A DNA stretch of 64,000 bases from Spirochaetota bacterium (lineage in GTDB: Bacteria; Spirochaetota; UBA4802; UBA5550): NCBI GenBank assembly GCA_017999915.1, contig JAGNKX010000001.1:817440-881439 (forward strand). The letters are read 5' to 3'. The stretch's first letter is position 1. Every line of letters starts with the position of its first letter. A program made the position numbers and the translations under genes. This document shows positions 61,931 through 64,000 of the stretch, in pieces. The notes under the pieces were generated by a model. That model searched no databases, had not been told where the DNA came from, and worked only from the letters and a program-made list of their open reading frames with translations.

Positions 61931-63106
61931 TCATGCTGCCTTATCTGCCTTAATAAAGACTATTTGCGGATACTCTTTAGGAAATTCTGCTCCCTGCTCT
62001 ATTGCTGGAATAAGCACCTCCCCCTTTTCTACGAGATTGCCAAAGATCCCCAGGGCTTTCATCGCATGATGGAAATACTGTCCCGAAAGGGCCACGGCCT
62101 CGGAGAATTGTTTGTATCGGATATAGCCTTGGTTATCTATCGCCGAGGGATATAGATCCCCCACTGCTCCCCGGCGCAGGGATATATTGATGCGTCCTGA
62201 TTTGTTTTCCTTTACTATATCCGGAGCAAAATACCGCAGTTCGTATGCTGCCTGTGCGGCCAGAATGATCTTACGGGCTGTTGTCACATCGATACTGCCG
62301 GCTTTCTTCCCAGCCCGGTGTATCTTTGCTCCTAATTGTAAAAATGATGTCAAACCAGCAACCTGGTGGATATACAAGTCCGAGGCCTGCAATGCCGTGC
62401 CTTTTTCGATGGCTGGAAAAAAGAAATAGTCCAGATCAATTATGAGTGCGTCCTTTGCCCCAGATGATTTTCGATATACACGGATTGGTTCTCCCTCAAT
62501 GACGGCAACAATAGATTCTCCGGTTTTAGGATCATGCTTCTGAATACTTGCATACGCCCGTGGCATGGGAACCTTGCCGTCTATGATGGGCATAATCTTA
62601 TCTTTCGCTGCCTCTACGATATCCCCTGCGCCATGGATTGCCCGCCCGTTGTGGTTTACCAGTGCGCCAAATGCTGCCTTATATAGAGTTTCCAGACTAA
62701 TAATAACCCGCGCCCCTACCCGGTCCTCTTTTCTGTTGAGATCGCGTGTGATTATTTCCCGGAAGTCATATAAGCCTTTCCCTTGGGTGGTGATCATGGT
62801 ATAAATGCCCGCCCCAATGTCCGATATAAAGGCGTTATTCACCGAATATTTATAGCGGGCTAAAGATCCAGCTACAAGCAGAGCGTCCGCCTCATGTTTA
62901 ATAAGGCCCTTGACGCCCTCCAGCTCAAAGGCATTATTGATAGAATAAGGTTTTCTTGTCCCGTTTTTTACATCCTCGGCAATCCTGCTCCGGCCCGTTT
63001 CAGGGTGTATATTCCTTGTTGGCACTATTGAAGTTATTTGCCGTGGAATGTTCTCTTTTGATTTATCAAAATTTAGCAGGATATGCTCTGCAGTTTCGTT
63101 TTTCAT
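61931..63106 (-). CDS. Phage/plasmid protein of unknown function
   Basis: This 391-residue soluble protein has no motif I can name. It starts KNETAEHILLNFDKSKENIPRQ, has a Gly-rich middle (GAGIYTMITTQGKGLYDF) and an HQVAGLTSFLQLGAKIHRAGKK segment. It is not obviously enzymatic. Its ATG overlaps the helicase-like gene's stop by four bases, so the two are coupled and may act together in replication. AAGAGG precedes the start. Confidence 0.6.
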   Translation of the reverse strand: MKNETAEHILLNFDKSKENIPRQITSIVPTRNIHPETGRSRIAEDVKNGTRKPYSINNAFELEGVKGLIKHEADALLVAGSLARYKYSVNNAFISDIGAGIYTMITTQGKGLYDFREIITRDLNRKEDRVGARVIISLETLYKAAFGALVNHNGRAIHGAGDIVEAAKDKIMPIIDGKVPMPRAYASIQKHDPKTGESIVAVIEGEPIRVYRKSSGAKDALIIDLDYFFFPAIEKGTALQASDLYIHQVAGLTSFLQLGAKIHRAGKKAGSIDVTTARKIILAAQAAYELRYFAPDIVKENKSGRINISLRRGAVGDLYPSAIDNQGYIRYKQFSEAVALSGQYFHHAMKALGIFGNLVEKGEVLIPAIEQGAEFPKEYPQIVFIKADKAA

Positions 63107-64000
63107 CTTAACCTCTTACCAATGGTGTCGTCATAATCCGACTCATCGATTGCTGCACTGCTGTCCGTTTCCTGGATCATGGAAAGGGGGGTAAAATTAA
63201 AAGCCGCATTTATCTTTGTCTCCCAGCGGCGGCCCTTCGGTCCGAGCTTGTTTTTTGATGCCTTGATACGCCGGGTAGGATCCTCCATGGCAGGAATGAC
63301 TTGGGGTTTCCCGGTGTCTGGATCTTTGATAACTTTCATTTTGCCTGAAATATCGAAAGCAACGTCAGCCACGTTTTCGATCTCGCTGGTTTCTCTGTAC
63401 CGAAATGTTGTGCTGTTGGTATCCCTATTCAGTTGACTGATAAGAAATATTATACAGCCGTCGGCTGCCAATGCTTTTTGTATGTCCTTCAAATTACTTA
63501 CAGCGGCATTGAGGGCCTCTCGTTTTAGCGCATCTACCGGCGTCGGTACTACCTGCAGGTAATCGATGCAAATAATGATCTTTTTGCAGCCGCACTGCTC
63601 TTTGACCTTTTCTGCCTCTATTTGCAGGGTTGCCAGGTCGAGTTTTTCTTTAATTACAATTCGACCAAGTATTTTATTATGCTCCGTGTTCAATGACTCG
63701 ATGTCGAATGTAGTGTTAAATTGGTTCATCCCTGTCATTTGCGAAAGGATGCGCTTGGCGGATACAAATAGGCTATCGTCAAGGCTATAAAACAGTACTA
63801 CCGTATCGTCGTTGTTCTGTAAAATTTCCAGTACCAGGGCCGTGACTATTGACGTTTTCGCGCTTGATGATTCACCGCCAATGACGTTTAGACCGTCTCG
63901 AACAAGAGGCGAATAATCCGGCGAGTTTAAATCCTTAAACACATTGCCCAGACGATACGGTCGGATTTGATAGTTAGCTATCTCTTTTATTTGGTCTAAC
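63103..64000 (-). CDS. DnaB/RecA-type ATPase, cut by the window end
   Basis: The frame stays open to base 64,000, so the start is outside; the visible GTG at 63942 is probably internal. Of the 299 residues seen, the Walker A reads GESSSAKT, with Ala where most proteins have Gly before Lys. A strand Walker B follows in IIICIDYLQVV, then SQLNRD (sensor-like, as in DnaB). The later half has a CxC-like pair (QCGCKK) and a KNKLGPKGR loop similar to DnaB C-terminal helicase domains. It is likely the replicative helicase or helicase-like protein of the element. Confidence 0.75.
   Translation of the reverse strand, partial: LDQIKEIANYQIRPYRLGNVFKDLNSPDYSPLVRDGLNVIGGESSSAKTSIVTALVLEILQNNDDTVVLFYSLDDSLFVSAKRILSQMTGMNQFNTTFDIESLNTEHNKILGRIVIKEKLDLATLQIEAEKVKEQCGCKKIIICIDYLQVVPTPVDALKREALNAAVSNLKDIQKALAADGCIIFLISQLNRDTNSTTFRYRETSEIENVADVAFDISGKMKVIKDPDTGKPQVIPAMEDPTRRIKASKNKLGPKGRRWETKINAAFNFTPLSMIQETDSSAAIDESDYDDTIGKRLR

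Noticed and set aside
61725-61934. Open frames across the hairpin/repeat block
   Set aside because: The frames arise from repeats and hairpins; there is no ribosome site and composition is not coding-like.

Overview
The window looks like chromosomal DNA of a Gram-negative bacterium with moderately high GC content. It encodes an outer-membrane-type beta-barrel protein and a lipoprotein. A DUF115 (MptE-like/Maf-related) protein, a PilZ/YcgR-like membrane protein, a fused FeoA-FeoB and AT-rich promoters in a GC-rich genome together suggest an uncultured spirochaete-like lineage. That placement is inference, because the window contains no rRNA or other phylogenetic marker.

Bases 1 to about 43,900 are ordinary housekeeping DNA. 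In order they hold: the end of a phospholipase-D-like protein; radC; a two-gene minus-strand methionine/folate operon (homocysteine methyltransferase-MTHFR fusion, then metH); a secreted esterase; a minus-strand run tatD-nadB-GNAT-aminotransferase-NYN; a metallophosphoesterase; pyrB-pyrC; a small lipoprotein; an amidohydrolase; an outer-membrane barrel; a PilZ-like protein; an MTA phosphorylase; several secreted proteins; a GlcD-type oxidase; and the complete trp operon trpE-G-D-C-F-B-A. The trp operon has a legible attenuator: a leader peptide with three consecutive Trp codons, an antiterminator, a terminator, and a promoter whose -10 lies inside an 18-bp inverted repeat. Next come feoAB-feoX, a DUF115 gene, a SPOR protein, two unknown cytoplasmic/membrane genes, an M28 peptidase, an RNA m5U methyltransferase, a B12-binding radical SAM protein and an ankyrin-M23 protein. 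The met and feo promoters also place the -10 inside an inverted repeat. A MITE-like repeat occurs twice, near 6.6 and 40.8 kb.

At 43,975 a truncated 3' half of tRNA-Arg(ACG) marks the junction with an integrated element that runs past the window end. Its left part is a minus-strand type I restriction operon, hsdM-hsdS-HNH-(degenerate methylase/TRD/HEPN-like fusion)-hsdR-DUF3800. The interposed genes make it unlike a plain hsd locus, and the HsdR carries three tandem cysteine motifs. The operon is followed by a tiny hydrophobic peptide gene resembling type I toxins, a small gene and a tyrosine recombinase with all catalytic residues.

A very AT-rich cassette (55.8 to 59.4 kb) is bracketed by 40-nt direct repeats. 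It carries two unknown genes and a coiled-coil/MORN-repeat protein. The right end (59.5 to 64 kb) is phage-like: a zinc-finger protein, large and small terminase, a non-coding block of hairpins and short repeats, an unknown protein and a DnaB/RecA-type ATPase cut by the window edge. The most interesting parts are the modified type I restriction operon, the toxin-like peptide and the MORN cassette. Their roles in defence are inferred from domains and location only.
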